A DNA stretch of 64,000 bases from assembly GCA_028683385.1 (NCBI GenBank), contig JAQUIJ010000013.1, positions 62,001-126,000 of the forward strand, written 5' to 3'. The notes under the pieces were generated by a model. The model saw only the letters and a program-made list of their open reading frames with translations, was not told where the DNA came from and did not search any database. Both the position numbers and the translations under genes were made by a program. Positions 33,245-41,863 of the stretch are shown here, piece after piece; the stretch's first letter is position 1, and every line of letters starts with the position of its first letter. The DNA comes from Prolixibacteraceae bacterium (GTDB taxonomy: Bacteria; Bacteroidota; Bacteroidia; Bacteroidales; Prolixibacteraceae).

Positions 33245-33280
33245 AAAAGGCAATATTTTTATTGCCTTTTCTTATTTTTA
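33245..33280 (+). terminator. Terminator of rpsO
   Basis: AAAAGGCAAT (33245-33254) and ATTGCCTTTT (33261-33270) form a perfect 10-bp stem with loop ATTTTT, followed by CTTATTTTTA. Confidence 0.9.
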
Positions 33281-33406
33281 TACGCCTTATTAAAATATGC
33301 AGGTACCATGTTTTAACGGCAAACTTCAGCAAACTCGTTTTTCTGAATAAAAATACCCCACCACGCCCATTTGTAGTACCATAAAAATTTATTTATTCAA
33401 AAAATT

Positions 33407-35677
33407 ATGAATCAAGCAATTATTAAAACAATTGACCTTGGGGATGGCCGCACCATTACCATTGAAACAGGCCGCTTAGCCAAACAGGCCGACGGCGCGG
33501 TGGTTGTTCGGATGGGTGACACAATGTTACTGGCAACCGTTGTGGCTGCACAAGATGCCAAAGAAGACGTGGATTTTATGCCACTTTCGGTTGACTACCG
33601 TGAAAAATTTGCCGCTGCGGGTCGTTTCCCAGGCGGATTCCTGAAACGTGAATCACGTCCTTCTGACGAAGAAGTACTGATTGGCCGCTTGGTGGATCGT
33701 GCTTTGCGTCCATTATTCCCTGCCGATTTCCATGCTGAAACAGCCATGATGGTTTCGCTAATTTCATCGGATAGCGAAGTAATGGCCGACTCTTTAGCCG
33801 GTCTTGCCGCTTCTGCAGCTATTGCCGTTTCCGACATTCCGTTCGAAACTCCGATTTCTGAAGTTCGCGTGGCACGCATCGACGGAAAAATGATTGTGAA
33901 CCCAACTTTTTCACAGCTCAAAAAAGCTGATTTGGATATCATGGTTGGCGCATCATACGACAACATCATGATGGTTGAAGGCGAAATGGACGAGGTATCG
34001 GAAGAAGTGATGCTCGAAGCCATTAAAGTAGCCCACGACGCCATCAAAATACATTGCAAAGCTCAGGAAGAACTTTCAGCTTTGGTTGGAAAAACCAAAC
34101 GCACGTATTGCCACGAAGTAAACGATGCCGATCTGAAAGCAAAAGTTTTCGAAGATTTATATCCTGCCTGCTATGCTTTGGCAACACAACGTATCAACGA
34201 TAAAGCGCTTCGTATCGAAGGGTTCCATGCAATCGTTGAAAAATACATTGAAGAATATTCTGCCGCAAACGCTGAAAATACAGAAATCAATCTTGGAACA
34301 AATATCAAGTTGATTAAAAAGTATTACCACGACGTTGAAAAAGAAGCCATGCGCCGCATGATTCTCGATGAAGGTATCCGTTTGGATGGTCGTACAACGA
34401 CTCAAATCCGTCCGATCTGGGGTGAAGTTGATTATTTACCAGGATCACACGGATCTGCAATTTTCACCCGTGGTGAAACTCAGTCGCTTTCGTCAATCAC
34501 CCTGGGAACAAAAATGGACGAAAAGAAAATTGACAGCGTGACCTACCAGGGAGTTGAAAAATTTATGTTGCACTATAATTTTCCACCGTTCTCGGTTGGG
34601 GAAGCCAAAGTCCCTCGTGGAGTTGGTCGCCGCGAAATCGGTCACGGAAACCTTGCTTTACGTGCCTTGAAAAAAATGATTCCTGAAGACTTCCCATATG
34701 TTGTCCGCGTTGTTTCAGATATCCTGGAATCAAACGGATCATCATCAATGGCTACCGTTTGTGCCGGAACCATGTGTATGCTTGACGCTGGTGTGAAAAT
34801 GAAACGTCCGGTTTCGGGGATTGCTATGGGTTTGATTACCGATCCTGCAAACAATAAATTCGCTGTACTTTCAGATATTCTGGGCGACGAGGATCACCTC
34901 GGCGACATGGACTTTAAGGTAACCGGTACCACGAAGGGAATCACCGCAACCCAGATGGACATCAAAGTTGGAGGACTTTCGTACGAAATTCTTTCTCAGG
35001 CATTGGAACAAGCCAAACAGGGTCGTGCACACATTCTTGGCGAAATTCTGAAAGTGATTTCTGAACCACGCGAAGACTACAAACCAAACGTTCCACGTGT
35101 GGTAGTCATCCAGGTGCCTAAAGAATTTATCGGACCAATTATCGGCCCTGGTGGAAAAAACATTCAGAAACTTCAGGAAGAAACCAAAACTGTTATTTCT
35201 ATTGAAGAAAAAGACGACATTGGTTTTGTGCAGATTTCGAGCGTGAACAAAGAATCGCTTGACGCTGCCGTTGCCCGCATCAAAATGATTGTAGCTATTC
35301 CTGAAAAAGGAGAAATCTACAAAGGAAAAGTAAAATCGATCACTTCTTTCGGTGCATTTGTTGAAATTATGCCAGGAAAAGAAGGTTTGCTGCATATTTC
35401 TGAAATCAGTTGGAACCGTTTGCAAACGGTTGAAGAAGAACTTCAGGAAGGCCAGGAAGTTGAAGTAAAACTTTTGGATATGGATCGTGATGGCAAGATG
35501 AAATTATCTCGCCGTGTATTGCTTCCAAAACCTGAAGGAATGCCAGACAGACCTGAGAGACCAGAACGCAGCAACGATGATCGTCCTCCACGTCGCGATG
35601 ACAATCGTGGTGGTGACCGCAGAGACAATCGTGGCGGAGATCGCCGTGATAACCGCGGTGGTGGCGATCGCCGATAA
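33407..35677 (+). CDS. pnp: Polynucleotide phosphorylase
   Basis: A 756-residue protein. Two RNase PH domains (about 10-230 and 310-545) flank a helical domain. The first contains [10 protein letters not shown] and [22 protein letters not shown]; the catalytic second has [12 protein letters not shown] and [18 protein letters not shown] domain follows ([19 protein letters not shown], about 565-625), then an S1 domain ([20 protein letters not shown], about 635-705). The last 45 residues are a low-complexity Arg/Asp/Gly tail with repeated DNRGGDRR units. The enzyme degrades RNA 3'-5' phosphorolytically. The tail is an added RNA-binding or disordered extension. Confidence 0.98.
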   Translation: MNQAIIKTIDLGDGRTITIETGRLAKQADGAVVVRMGDTMLLATVVAAQDAKEDVDFMPLSVDYREKFAAAGRFPGGFLKRESRPSDEEVLIGRLVDRALRPLFPADFHAETAMMVSLISSDSEVMADSLAGLAASAAIAVSDIPFETPISEVRVARIDGKMIVNPTFSQLKKADLDIMVGASYDNIMMVEGEMDEVSEEVMLEAIKVAHDAIKIHCKAQEELSALVGKTKRTYCHEVNDADLKAKVFEDLYPACYALATQRINDKALRIEGFHAIVEKYIEEYSAANAENTEINLGTNIKLIKKYYHDVEKEAMRRMILDEGIRLDGRTTTQIRPIWGEVDYLPGSHGSAIFTRGETQSLSSITLGTKMDEKKIDSVTYQGVEKFMLHYNFPPFSVGEAKVPRGVGRREIGHGNLALRALKKMIPEDFPYVVRVVSDILESNGSSSMATVCAGTMCMLDAGVKMKRPVSGIAMGLITDPANNKFAVLSDILGDEDHLGDMDFKVTGTTKGITATQMDIKVGGLSYEILSQALEQAKQGRAHILGEILKVISEPREDYKPNVPRVVVIQVPKEFIGPIIGPGGKNIQKLQEETKTVISIEEKDDIGFVQISSVNKESLDAAVARIKMIVAIPEKGEIYKGKVKSITSFGAFVEIMPGKEGLLHISEISWNRLQTVEEELQEGQEVEVKLLDMDRDGKMKLSRRVLLPKPEGMPDRPERPERSNDDRPPRRDDNRGGDRRDNRGGDRRDNRGGGDRR

Positions 35678-35703
35678 TCAGAACAATAACATCACAGATA
35701 AAT

Positions 35704-35732
35704 AAAAAATGCCCGCTAGTCGGGCATTTTTT
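35704..35732 (+). terminator. Terminator of pnp
   Basis: AAAAAATGCCCG and CGGGCATTTTTT form an 8-10 bp GC-rich stem with loop CTAGT, followed by a T-run. It is 26 bases beyond the pnp stop. Confidence 0.9.
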
Positions 35733-35744
35733 ATTTGGATTCAT

Positions 35745-35840
35745 GTCCGTCACATAAATGTGACGGCAAATGATATTGCTCCGATGAGGATTTGATTGAT
35801 TATCCTTTGCCGTTCCGCTTTAGCGAACGGATACTGAGGA
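35745..35840 (-). repeat. Composite palindromic repeat, copy A
   Basis: Holds two hairpins: CGTCACATAAATGTGACG and CCGTTCCGCTTTAGCGAACGG. They are joined by sequence that in the other orientation reads CGGCAAAGGATAA...GGAGCAATAT. The same parts, in the opposite orientation, occur at 54776-54890. It lies between the pnp terminator and the rhodanese gene. Confidence 0.7.
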
Positions 35841-35852
35841 TAAATTAATCCA

Positions 35853-36245
35853 TCAGCAACCGCATGTGAGAACTTCTTTGCCGCCTGAATTATTTCCTTC
35901 AGTCTTATGGCCATCGCGTTTCCACCAATCGAGCCCTCCAATTAATTCCTTCACATTAAATCCAAGATTTACCATATTCAGTGCTCCTTTGGTCGATGCA
36001 TTGCAGCCAATTCCATCACAATAGGTTACAACCAAAGCGTCCTTGTCCAGATGAGAGGTTGAAGATTCGGTCATTGACCGGTGTGGTATGTTAATCGATC
36101 CCGGAATATGCTCTTTTTGGTAAGCCTCGGATGATCTGGTATCAATCACTATAATTTTGTCTCCTCCGGAAAGTGCTAAAGATAAATCCCAGGAATCTAT
36201 CTCGAATTGCAGCTTCTGCTGATAAAACGACAGTTGATCATTCAT
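35853..36245 (-). CDS. Single-domain rhodanese-like protein
   Basis: A 130-residue protein from the ATG at 36245; the frame extends upstream into the promoter region without family sequence. Rhodanese features: VIDTRSSEAYQKEHIPGSINIPHR (about 33-56) and the active loop CDGIGC (Cys76 to Cys81), where Cys76 is the sulphur-carrying residue. The C-terminus ends KEVLTCGC, adding two more cysteines (128 and 130). It transfers or senses sulphane sulphur in the cytoplasm. The Cys tail is unusual and may bind metal or form a disulphide. It diverges from the prolyl oligopeptidase gene. Confidence 0.85.
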   Translation of the reverse strand: MNDQLSFYQQKLQFEIDSWDLSLALSGGDKIIVIDTRSSEAYQKEHIPGSINIPHRSMTESSTSHLDKDALVVTYCDGIGCNASTKGALNMVNLGFNVKELIGGLDWWKRDGHKTEGNNSGGKEVLTCGC

Positions 36246-36344
36246 GATAAATACAAAGATTAATGGTGTAATTAAAATATGGGAACAGATACAAATAAGA
36301 TTTTGTTCCCTACAAACAGTATATTTACAACCAAACAATATTTT

Positions 36345-38453
36345 ATGAAACGAATTATTATTTCCTTTTTAGCACTATCATTTATGATGTCCTGCTCTGA
36401 AAAACCACTCCAGTATCCGCCAACAAAGAAAGGCGATGTAAAAGACACTTACTTCGGCACCGAAGTTGAGGACCCCTACCGCTGGCTCGAAGACGACAAT
36501 TCAGCCGAAACAGCCGAATGGGTAAAAACCGAGAACAAGTTAACGTTCGATTACCTGAATAAACTACCGTATCGCGATCAGATTAAAACCCGCTTGACTG
36601 AATTGTGGGATTACCCAAAATATGGAACTCCATTTAAAGAAGCTGGAAAATATTTCTTCTATAAAAACAATGGATTGCAAAACCAGAGTGTTTTGTATAT
36701 GACCTCCGATCTAGCCACCGAACCAACTGTTTTGCTCGATCCGAACACCTTATCAAACGATGGAACCGCCGCTCTTTCAGGAATTGAAATTTCGAATGAT
36801 GGGAAATACCTCATCTATCAGGTTGCCAAATCAGGATCGGACTGGAACGAGATTTTCGTTAAAAACATTGAAACCGGAGAAATGATGCCCGACCATATTT
36901 TGTGGGTCAAATTTTCAGGAGTAAGCTGGTGCAACGACGGATTTTACTATAGCGCCTATGACAAACCTGAAGCTGGCAGCGAATTATCGAAAGCCAACGA
37001 ATTTCAAAAAGTCTATTTTCACAAATTGGGCACAGAACAGTCGGCTGACCAGTTGATTGTAAATGACACGAAAAACCCAAAACTCATGTTTGGTGCCGGC
37101 CTAACAGAAGACAAACGCTTCCTGCTGGTTTCAAAAAGCATCGGAACAAATGGGAACGCGCTCGACTTCAAAGATCTCAGCAAAAAAAACAGCGGGTTCA
37201 TCAAACTGCTGGATAGCTACGAATCTGAATTCAATCCGGTTGACAACATTGGCGACAACCTTTATGTACGCACCAATTACAAAGCACCTAAATACCGACT
37301 GATCAGAATCGATACCAATAAACCAGAAGAAGCAAACTGGGTAGATGTAATTCCGGAGAAAAAAGATGTGATGGAATCGGTTAGCATGATTGCAGGCAAA
37401 CTGGTTGTGAATTACATGACCGATGCCCACAGTAAAACCGAACTTTACTCGTACGATGGAGTTCTTGATCGGGAAATTAAACTTCCGGGAATTGGCACCG
37501 TTGGCGGCTTCTCGGGAAAGAAAAATGACACAATGGCATTCTACAGCTATACTTCATTCAACACTCCGGGCGAAGTTTACAAATATGATTTTACAACCAA
37601 CCAATCATCGCTCCATTTCAGGCCTGAAGTAAAGTTTAATCCTGATGATTTTGAAGTAAATCAGGTATTTTATGCCAGCAAAGACGGCACCAAAATACCG
37701 ATGTTCATTGTTAACAAAAAAGGATTGAAGCTGAATGGTAAAAACCCAACTCTTCTTTATGCCTACGGTGGGTTCAACATCAGCCTAACTCCTTCATTTT
37801 CTTCAGCGCGCATTGCATTTATCGAGAATGGTGGCGTGTTTGCCATGGCTAACCTTCGTGGTGGTGGCGAATACGGCGAAGAATGGCATCTGGCAGGAAC
37901 TAAATTAAAGAAACAAAATGTGTTTGACGATTTCATTGGTGCAGCCGAGTACCTGATCGACCAAAAATATACTTCCAGCGAAAAACTGGCTATTCAGGGA
38001 GGATCGAATGGCGGATTGCTTATTGGTGCCGTTACCAATCAACGTCCCGAATTGTTTAAAGTGGCGCTTCCTCAGGTTGGGGTAATGGATATGCTTCGTT
38101 TCAATAAATTCACCATTGGCTGGGCTTGGGCAGGCGATTACGGAACCAGCGAAGACAGTGAAGAAATGTTTAAATACCTTTATGGTTATTCGCCTTACCA
38201 TACCATAAAAAAAGGAACAGCCTATCCGGCAGTTCTGGCAACAACCGCCGATCACGACGACCGGGTTGTTCCGGCACACACGTTTAAATACATGGCTCGC
38301 CTTCAGGAATATGGCGCAGGAAATAAACTACCTCTTTTGGTGCGTATCGATTCAAAAGCTGGTCATGGTGCAGGGAAACCAACAGCCAAGGTTATTGAAG
38401 AATATACTGATGTCTGGTCGTTTGTTTTCTATCATTTAGGCATGAAGATGTAA
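36345..38453 (+). CDS. Prolyl oligopeptidase (S9A), lipoprotein
   Basis: A 702-residue protein from the ATG at 36345 (MKRIIISFLALSFMMSC, lipobox Cys17). The frame continues upstream to 36279, but only this start gives the signal. Residues 20-420 form the seven-bladed propeller (PYRWLEDDNSAETAEWVKTEN is typical of S9A). The C-terminal alpha/beta hydrolase has the catalytic Ser in GGSNGGLLIG, Asp in ADHDDRVVPAH and His in KAGHGAGKP. It cleaves short peptides after proline and would face the periplasm or the outer membrane. A GC-rich inverted repeat follows the stop. Confidence 0.93.
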   Translation: MKRIIISFLALSFMMSCSEKPLQYPPTKKGDVKDTYFGTEVEDPYRWLEDDNSAETAEWVKTENKLTFDYLNKLPYRDQIKTRLTELWDYPKYGTPFKEAGKYFFYKNNGLQNQSVLYMTSDLATEPTVLLDPNTLSNDGTAALSGIEISNDGKYLIYQVAKSGSDWNEIFVKNIETGEMMPDHILWVKFSGVSWCNDGFYYSAYDKPEAGSELSKANEFQKVYFHKLGTEQSADQLIVNDTKNPKLMFGAGLTEDKRFLLVSKSIGTNGNALDFKDLSKKNSGFIKLLDSYESEFNPVDNIGDNLYVRTNYKAPKYRLIRIDTNKPEEANWVDVIPEKKDVMESVSMIAGKLVVNYMTDAHSKTELYSYDGVLDREIKLPGIGTVGGFSGKKNDTMAFYSYTSFNTPGEVYKYDFTTNQSSLHFRPEVKFNPDDFEVNQVFYASKDGTKIPMFIVNKKGLKLNGKNPTLLYAYGGFNISLTPSFSSARIAFIENGGVFAMANLRGGGEYGEEWHLAGTKLKKQNVFDDFIGAAEYLIDQKYTSSEKLAIQGGSNGGLLIGAVTNQRPELFKVALPQVGVMDMLRFNKFTIGWAWAGDYGTSEDSEEMFKYLYGYSPYHTIKKGTAYPAVLATTADHDDRVVPAHTFKYMARLQEYGAGNKLPLLVRIDSKAGHGAGKPTAKVIEEYTDVWSFVFYHLGMKM

Positions 38454-38455
38454 TT

Positions 38456-38490
38456 TAGTAAGCGGGTGACTTGAAGTCACCCGCTTACTA
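38456..38490. terminator. Perfect 17-bp-arm hairpin after the prolyl oligopeptidase gene
   Basis: Left arm TAGTAAGCGGGTGACTT (38456-38472) and its exact complement (38474-38490) are separated by one G. In RNA the innermost pairs would open to form a loop. No T-run follows, so it may be an RNA-stabilising or Rho-type 3' structure. A standard terminator lies 55 bases further on. Confidence 0.6.
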
Positions 38491-38544
38491 TTGCATTACT
38501 TGATGCAAAAAATCATTCCAGATTGCACAAAATATTGTACTTTT

Positions 38545-38577
38545 AAAATCCCGGAAAACAACATCCGGGATTTTTTT
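38545..38577 (+). terminator. Rho-independent terminator upstream of the deoxynucleoside kinase gene
   Basis: AAATCCCGG (38546-38554) and CCGGGATTT (38565-38573) with loop AAAACAACAT, then seven T's (38571-38577). It lies just before the kinase ATG at 38589, so the kinase must start within or after it, or be read through. Confidence 0.8.
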
Positions 38578-38588
38578 ATGCCCTGATT

Positions 38589-39227
38589 ATGAGCTTAAAT
38601 TATTTGGTTATAGAAGGAAATATTGGAGCCGGGAAAACCACGCTCGCCCAAATGATCAGTGAAAAGTACAAAACCAAGCTGGTACTGGAACAATTTGCCG
38701 ATAATCCTTTTCTGCCCAAATTCTACGAAAATCAGGAACAATATTCCTTTCCGCTTGAAATGGCCTTTCTTGCCGAAAGGTACAACCAGCTTAATCGAGA
38801 ACTCAGTAATCTCGATCTGTTCAGTCCATTTACGATTTCTGATTACTACTTTATGAAATCGCTTATCTTCGCGCAAAACACCTTACAGCCCGACGAATAC
38901 AATTTATACCGACAATTTTTCACCATCATCTATGAAAAAATGCCTAAACCCGATTTGTATGTCTATCTGCATAAAGATGCCGATTTGCTATTGAAGAATA
39001 TTGCTGTAAGAGGCAGAACCTACGAAACGTTCATCACCAAAGAGTATCTGGACAAGATTTCACAAGGATATTTTGGCTATTTCAGGCAACAAACCAACTT
39101 CCCAATTTTAATTATTGACACTAATGGTATAGATTTTGTTGAAAAGCCGGCTGACTTTGAAAAACTAACAGATACCATATTCAATAGTCAGTTTAACAAA
39201 GGAGTGACACGTGTAATATTGGATTAA
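38589..39227 (+). CDS. Deoxynucleoside kinase
   Basis: A 212-residue protein with a P-loop at the N-terminus (GNIGAGKT, residues 10-17). It has the dNK signature EGNIGAGKTTLAQMISEKY and the family's FLAERYNQL and YLHKDADLL segments. The arginine-rich lid is in NIAVRGRTYETFI. It phosphorylates deoxynucleosides (the deoxyadenosine/deoxyguanosine kinase type is common in Bacteroidota) in the salvage pathway, cytoplasmic. The substrate (purine or pyrimidine) cannot be settled by eye. Its start lies 12 bases after a T-run terminator. Confidence 0.9.
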   Translation: MSLNYLVIEGNIGAGKTTLAQMISEKYKTKLVLEQFADNPFLPKFYENQEQYSFPLEMAFLAERYNQLNRELSNLDLFSPFTISDYYFMKSLIFAQNTLQPDEYNLYRQFFTIIYEKMPKPDLYVYLHKDADLLLKNIAVRGRTYETFITKEYLDKISQGYFGYFRQQTNFPILIIDTNGIDFVEKPADFEKLTDTIFNSQFNKGVTRVILD

Positions 39228-39263
39228 AACCTTTTTTATGCTTTTATTTAAAGGAAACATTAC

Positions 39264-39271
39264 TAATTTTG
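39264..39271 (+). promoter_or_regulatory. Candidate -7 box for the TPR lipoprotein
   Basis: TAATTTTG, a perfect TAnnTTTG match. Initiation near 39277 gives a leader of about 40 bases before the ATG at 39318. No clear -33 element. Confidence 0.55.
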
Positions 39272-39317
39272 TACATATTCATTGTATTATACCAACTTCA
39301 AATTTAATATACACATT

Positions 39318-41072
39318 ATGAGTAGAATTAACTTAAAACCACTTGCTTTAGTTGCGTTGGCGGCTGTGCTATTTTCGAGCTGCGCAAGTTTGCAAAAGAT
39401 GAAAAAGAACGCAAACTTGATCAATTTCAAAACAACGCCTGAAATCCTTGAAACCCACGCCGGGAAAGTTGATGTTGCCATCGATGGCAAATTCCCTGCT
39501 AAGTATTTTGCCAAGAAAGTAACTTTGGTGGCCACTCCGGTATTGAAATACGATGGTGGCGAAAAAGCTTTTGAACCTGTAACTCTTCAGGGCGAGAAAG
39601 TTGATGCCAACAACAAAGTAATCACTTTGAAAAATGGCGGAAGCTTTGCCTATAAAGATGCGGTTCCTTATGCAGAAGCCATGCGTTTATCAAATCTCGA
39701 GCTGCGCATCACGGCATCTCAGGGTGCAAAAAGCCTTGACTTTGCTCCAATTCAATTAGCTAAAGGTGTTCTTGCACTCCCTACTTTGGTAGTTAATTAC
39801 CCAACTCCAATTATTGGTGTAACCCGCGAAAAAAACAACACTGGGAAATACGATCCAAACATCGATGCCTTCCAACGTATCGTTCCTGATGAATACACTG
39901 CTGACATCAAATATCTGATCAACAAGGCCGATATTCGTAAAGAAGAATTGACCAAGGAAGAAATGACCAGATTGAACGAATACAATAAAGAAGCAGCCAA
40001 AGATCCACGGAAAAAAATTAGAAGTATGGAAGTGTCTTCATATGCTTCTCCTGACGGTGGAATGGAATTAAATACTAAACTGGCTGAAAAACGTATGGAC
40101 GTTTCTTCAAAATTCTTAACCAAAGAATTGAAAAAAGACGAAGTTGAAGCCGAATTCAAAACTAAATTCACTCCTGAAGACTGGGACGGATTTAAAGAAA
40201 TGATGAGCAAATCAAACATTCAGGATAAAGAATTGATCCTTCGTGTACTTTCAATGTACACTGATCCTGAAGTTCGTGAACGCGAAATCAAAAATCTTTC
40301 AGCTGCTTTCACAAGTGTTGCTGCCGAAATTTTACCACAATTACGTCGTTCAAAATTCACTACAAGCATTGACTTGATTGGCAAAACTGACGAAGAAATC
40401 GCTGCTTTGGCCGATTCAGATCCATCGAAACTGAACCCGGCAGAATTGCTTTATGCTGCCACTTTAACTAAAGATGCCAACAAACAACTTGCTATCTACA
40501 ATTCGTTCATGAAAGTCTATCCAAACGATTGGAGAGGATATAACAATGCAGGTATGGTTTTGGTAAAACAGCAGAAATATGCCGATGCAAAGAGTTTGTT
40601 CGAAAAAGCTGAAAAGTTGAACAACAATGAGCCAATCATTAAAAACAACTTAGGCGTTTGCGAATTGAAAGCAGGCAATTTAGCTCAGGCAGAAACCTAT
40701 TTTGGCGCTGCTTCAGGTGCTGGCGATGCTGTAAACAACAACCTTGGAATTTTAAGCATCATTAAAGGTGACTATGCCAAAGCTGTTAAATATTTTGGTG
40801 ATTCAGATTCTCCAAACACTGGCTTAGCTAAAATCCTTACAGGCGACAACAACGGAGCTTTAAAAGCTTTGGATAACTGTACCTGGGAAGGCTGCTACTG
40901 GAAAGAATATTTCAAAGCAGTGGTTGGTGCACGCACAGCTAAGGAAAACCTGATGTACGAAAGCCTTGAAAAAGCTACAAAAATGAAACCTGAATTGAAA
41001 AAAACAGCAGCTACCGATATGGAATTTGCTAAATATTTCGATGAAGCCCGTTTCAAAGAAATCGTAAAATAA
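39318..41072 (+). CDS. TPR-containing lipoprotein
   Basis: A 584-residue protein from the ATG at 39318 with a lipobox (LFSSC, Cys22); the frame extends 12 codons upstream without purpose. The N-terminal half (about 30-330) is beta/helix-mixed and holds an OmpA-like stretch (MEVSSYASPDGGMELNTKLAEKRM). The C-terminal half (about 385-560) has TPR-like pairs, seen in WRGYNNAGMVLVKQQKYADAKSLFEKAEKL and NNLGVCELKAGNLAQAETYF. Lysine-rich codon use and a strong -7 motif suggest high expression. Probably anchored in the outer membrane; function unknown. Transcription ends at a shared terminator facing the LytTR gene. Confidence 0.75.
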   Translation: MSRINLKPLALVALAAVLFSSCASLQKMKKNANLINFKTTPEILETHAGKVDVAIDGKFPAKYFAKKVTLVATPVLKYDGGEKAFEPVTLQGEKVDANNKVITLKNGGSFAYKDAVPYAEAMRLSNLELRITASQGAKSLDFAPIQLAKGVLALPTLVVNYPTPIIGVTREKNNTGKYDPNIDAFQRIVPDEYTADIKYLINKADIRKEELTKEEMTRLNEYNKEAAKDPRKKIRSMEVSSYASPDGGMELNTKLAEKRMDVSSKFLTKELKKDEVEAEFKTKFTPEDWDGFKEMMSKSNIQDKELILRVLSMYTDPEVREREIKNLSAAFTSVAAEILPQLRRSKFTTSIDLIGKTDEEIAALADSDPSKLNPAELLYAATLTKDANKQLAIYNSFMKVYPNDWRGYNNAGMVLVKQQKYADAKSLFEKAEKLNNNEPIIKNNLGVCELKAGNLAQAETYFGAASGAGDAVNNNLGILSIIKGDYAKAVKYFGDSDSPNTGLAKILTGDNNGALKALDNCTWEGCYWKEYFKAVVGARTAKENLMYESLEKATKMKPELKKTAATDMEFAKYFDEARFKEIVK

Positions 41073-41091
41073 TCGGATACGATACGATCAC

Positions 41092-41127
41092 AAAAAAGAG
41101 CGACCCAATACGGATCGCTCTTTTTTT
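41092..41127. terminator. Bidirectional terminator between the TPR lipoprotein and the LytTR regulator
   Basis: AAAAGAGCGA (41094-41103) and TCGCTCTTTT (41115-41124), with A-rich and T-rich flanks on either side. Serves both convergent genes. Confidence 0.88.
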
Positions 41128-41146
41128 ATATCTTTTTCAGAAGTTT

Positions 41147-41863
41147 CTACAAAAAATTCTTGTCCAGGTATTCCTGAAATTTGTCTTTATACTGATCGCT
41201 TACCGGAATGTAGGTCTTGCCGAAAATGATGCGGCTACGCTCGATGGTGTCGATCTTATTGAGGTTGACGATGAATGACCGATGCACACGCATAAACTGA
41301 TCTTCAGGCAATTTTTGTTCGAGCGATTTGATGGAATTGAGCGACAGAACCGGTTTATCTTCACCTGTTGTATATACTTTAATGTAATCTTTCAATCCTT
41401 CGATGTAAAGGATGTCGTTGAAATTGATGCGCCGTATTTTGTATTCCGACTTTAGGAACAGAAACTGGCTGTTTGCTTCAATCGATGGAAGCACACTTGA
41501 TTCCAGTTCCGACTGTTTACGCGCCTTCTGTGCCGCTTTCAGGAATTCTTCGTAGCTGAATGGCTTCAACAGATAATCAATCGCATTTAGCCTGAATCCT
41601 TCGAGTGCATATTTTTCGTAGGCTGTGGTAAAAATGATTTTTGGCGCATTTTCAAGGCTTCGGGCAAATTCAATTCCAGTCAAATCAGGCATCTGAATGT
41701 CTACAAAAATCAAATCAGCCGATTCAGTTGAAAGAAAATCGATAGCATCCAGCGGATTATCGAAAGCGCCTGTCAGCTCCAAAAAAGGTGTCTTGCTGAT
41801 GTAATCGCTCACTAACCGGAGGGCTAGCGGCTCATCATCTATGGCAATAGTTCTCAGCTTCAT
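41147..41863 (-). CDS. LytTR-family response regulator
   Basis: A 238-residue protein. Residues 1-120 form a receiver domain: acidic pair in IDDEPLALRL, phospho-acceptor Asp in LIFVDIQMPDLTG, and the Thr and Lys in FTTAYEKYALEG and YLLKPFSYEEF. Residues 140-238 are a LytTR DNA-binding domain (FLFLKSEYKIRRINFNDILY, FMRVHRSFIVNLNKIDTIERS). The start ATG overlaps the stop of the sensor kinase by 4 bases (ATGA), so the pair is translated together. It is the last gene after the efflux operon and probably controls it or an envelope response. Confidence 0.95.
   Translation of the reverse strand: MKLRTIAIDDEPLALRLVSDYISKTPFLELTGAFDNPLDAIDFLSTESADLIFVDIQMPDLTGIEFARSLENAPKIIFTTAYEKYALEGFRLNAIDYLLKPFSYEEFLKAAQKARKQSELESSVLPSIEANSQFLFLKSEYKIRRINFNDILYIEGLKDYIKVYTTGEDKPVLSLNSIKSLEQKLPEDQFMRVHRSFIVNLNKIDTIERSRIIFGKTYIPVSDQYKDKFQEYLDKNFL

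Noticed and set aside
34871-35425. A 184-residue open frame antisense to pnp
   Set aside because: Phe/Asn/His-rich translation is typical of the complement of a Lys/Glu/Val-rich gene; no motif or start context.
35500-35677. CRISPR-like repeats at the end of pnp
   Set aside because: The repeated units are in frame and encode the DNRGGDRR tail; there are no spacers of constant length and no cas genes.
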